In this document: positions 63,082 to 64,000 of the stretch, one piece after another
Layout: each line of letters begins with the position of its first letter
How positions within the stretch are numbered: the first letter of the stretch is position 1
NCBI RefSeq assembly: GCF_001297125.1
Contig: NZ_LHPC01000034.1
Location: 248,001 to 312,000, forward strand
Length of the DNA stretch: 64,000 nucleotides
Source: Pseudomonas sp. RIT-PI-q
GTDB lineage: Bacteria > Pseudomonadota > Gammaproteobacteria > Pseudomonadales > Pseudomonadaceae
Direction: 5' to 3'
Notes under the pieces: generated by a model
What the model was told of the DNA's origin: nothing
Seen by the model: the letters and a program-made list of their open reading frames with translations, nothing else
Databases searched by the model: none
Translations under genes and position numbers: made by a program

Positions 63082-64000
63082 TTAGAAGTAATACCCGACA
63101 TCAACGAATAGTTGGTTCTCCCAATGATCAGTACCACCGGCCCCTAAGCTTTGTGTGTAGTTGCTACCGCCAACGTACGGGTCATTTTTACTAAACAGCA
63201 GTTCTGTAGCAACCCAAAATTTACTAATGGAAAATGAAGTACCCAAAATCATCCGTTCGGAGGTATTAAAATCGTTGTTGGATTTGTCGAAGGCGCTATA
63301 GTTAGTATATAGTTTAACTCCGCTGATTTGGTCGAAAAGATACGTGCCGGAGATGTCGTAACTCAGGTCCGCGACATATAGATTGCCACGACTTGCGACA
63401 TTGTAAGTACCGTCATAACCGCCAAGAGTTACCAGTTCGTCGGAGCCAGGGTTACGAGGTGACATCTGTTGTCTTGCAGCTTGCAATTGCAGGCCCCAAG
63501 GACCATTTTTGCCGACGTAGTGAACAGCAACCGCATTTCGTCGGCCATTATTGTCAGTATCATTGTTTTCTAGAGTGGAAGCTAGTCCAGAAACCCCTAT
63601 TTCTGATTTCCAGGGGCCCAAATCCAATGTTTTTGCAACCCTTAACGCTATAGTGTTGCGCTCGCTGTTGTCGCTTCCATTGGCAACATAGCTGTCAGCT
63701 TTGGACGGGACGCTGGAGTAGGTGCGTCCATTACTGGTTCCTTTACCTTGCCAGGCCGGACGAATATAATATCCAGCTTGAAAATTCCAGTCACCTGATT
63801 GCTGGATGTATTTTGCACCCATTTCTGCCAAATCCTCCAACCCAATGACATTGCCCAGCGTTTCGTAGAATGTGTTCCCAAAAAAAGGCTGTAGTCCAAA
63901 TGGAACTTTATTTAGACCCACTTGGATTTGTTGATCGGGATTGAATCTGTAACCGATCCAAGCTGTTTCGGCAAAAGAAATGTCACCTGCGCGGTCAGTG
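63082..64000 (-). CDS. Outer-membrane porin, N-terminus beyond the window
   Basis: About 306 C-terminal residues of a beta-barrel porin; the frame is open at base 64000, so the signal peptide lies beyond. Alternating strands with aromatic ends are evident (QLFVDVGYYF is the canonical C-terminal strand for BAM recognition), and SFAETAWIGYRFNPDQQIQV, LNKVPFG and LYVADLSYDISGTYLFDQ resemble the Porin_O_P (phosphate-selective OprP/OprO type) group. Substrate cannot be said. Minus-strand gene converging on the TetR gene, probably an unrelated unit. Confidence 0.8.
   Translation of the reverse strand, partial: TDRAGDISFAETAWIGYRFNPDQQIQVGLNKVPFGLQPFFGNTFYETLGNVIGLEDLAEMGAKYIQQSGDWNFQAGYYIRPAWQGKGTSNGRTYSSVPSKADSYVANGSDNSERNTIALRVAKTLDLGPWKSEIGVSGLASTLENNDTDNNGRRNAVAVHYVGKNGPWGLQLQAARQQMSPRNPGSDELVTLGGYDGTYNVASRGNLYVADLSYDISGTYLFDQISGVKLYTNYSAFDKSNNDFNTSERMILGTSFSISKFWVATELLFSKNDPYVGGSNYTQSLGAGGTDHWENQLFVDVGYYF

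Overview
The window looks like accessory chromosome from a Pseudomonas. It has a gene of the MvaT/MvaU xenogeneic silencer family, a cyanide-insensitive CioAB oxidase, a MexEF-like efflux pair and a Pseudomonas-style NAD-linked Fds formate dehydrogenase. Base composition and gene integrity vary from block to block, and about nine genes are broken or cut.

Left part (1-8709, + strand): a siroheme sulfite/nitrite reductase (cut by the left edge), a DUF934 partner, cioA, cioB, serC, an argD-like aminotransferase, dapA and a MetF-like reductase. This gene set matches, as I recall it, the cio cluster of the cyanide-assimilating Pseudomonas pseudoalcaligenes CECT5344: a cyanide-proof oxidase with spare copies of amino-acid and sulfur-assimilation enzymes. 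It is followed (8893-15921) by an AT-richer sensory block: membrane PAS histidine kinase, FixJ-like regulator, solo receiver, chemoreceptor and a GGDEF-EAL protein.

16254-21486 is an fdsGBAD formate dehydrogenase operon in decay: fdsG has an in-frame stop and fdsA three frameshifts, while fdsB and fdsD are intact. 21645-30001 is a coherent uptake and catabolic cluster: a divergent MocR regulator, an Ehu-like amino-acid/ectoine ABC transporter, an amidase, an orphan ectoine synthase EctC with all expected active-site residues, an M14 (DUF2817) metallo-deacylase and a VOC protein. There is no ectA or ectB. This is my best candidate for an undescribed pathway. 30135-36667 holds a Crp/Fnr regulator divergent from an ABC transporter, TonB receptor, cupin and glutathione transferase.

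37106-46033: an MvaT paralogue, then on the minus strand modABC-nifQ (molybdate uptake plus a NifQ molybdenum-insertion protein, with no nitrogenase gene in view) ending in a wrecked PLD-like gene, then two overlapping DUF262 genes that look like a GmrSD-type anti-phage nuclease. 46236-49412 is a LysR / isocitrate lyase-PEP mutase-like / MFS set. 49652-51806 is a graveyard of a LysR fragment, a transporter fragment fused in frame to a gutted nitrilase, and then an intact nitrilase-family gene.

54511-60153 is a GlxA-type regulator and a MexEF-like pump whose outer-membrane gene is cut after about 20 codons beside a dead IS3-family element (60155-61813). A cupin/TetR pair with a perfect 16-bp palindrome follows, and a porin runs off the right edge. 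No rRNA, tRNA or CRISPR array was recognised.
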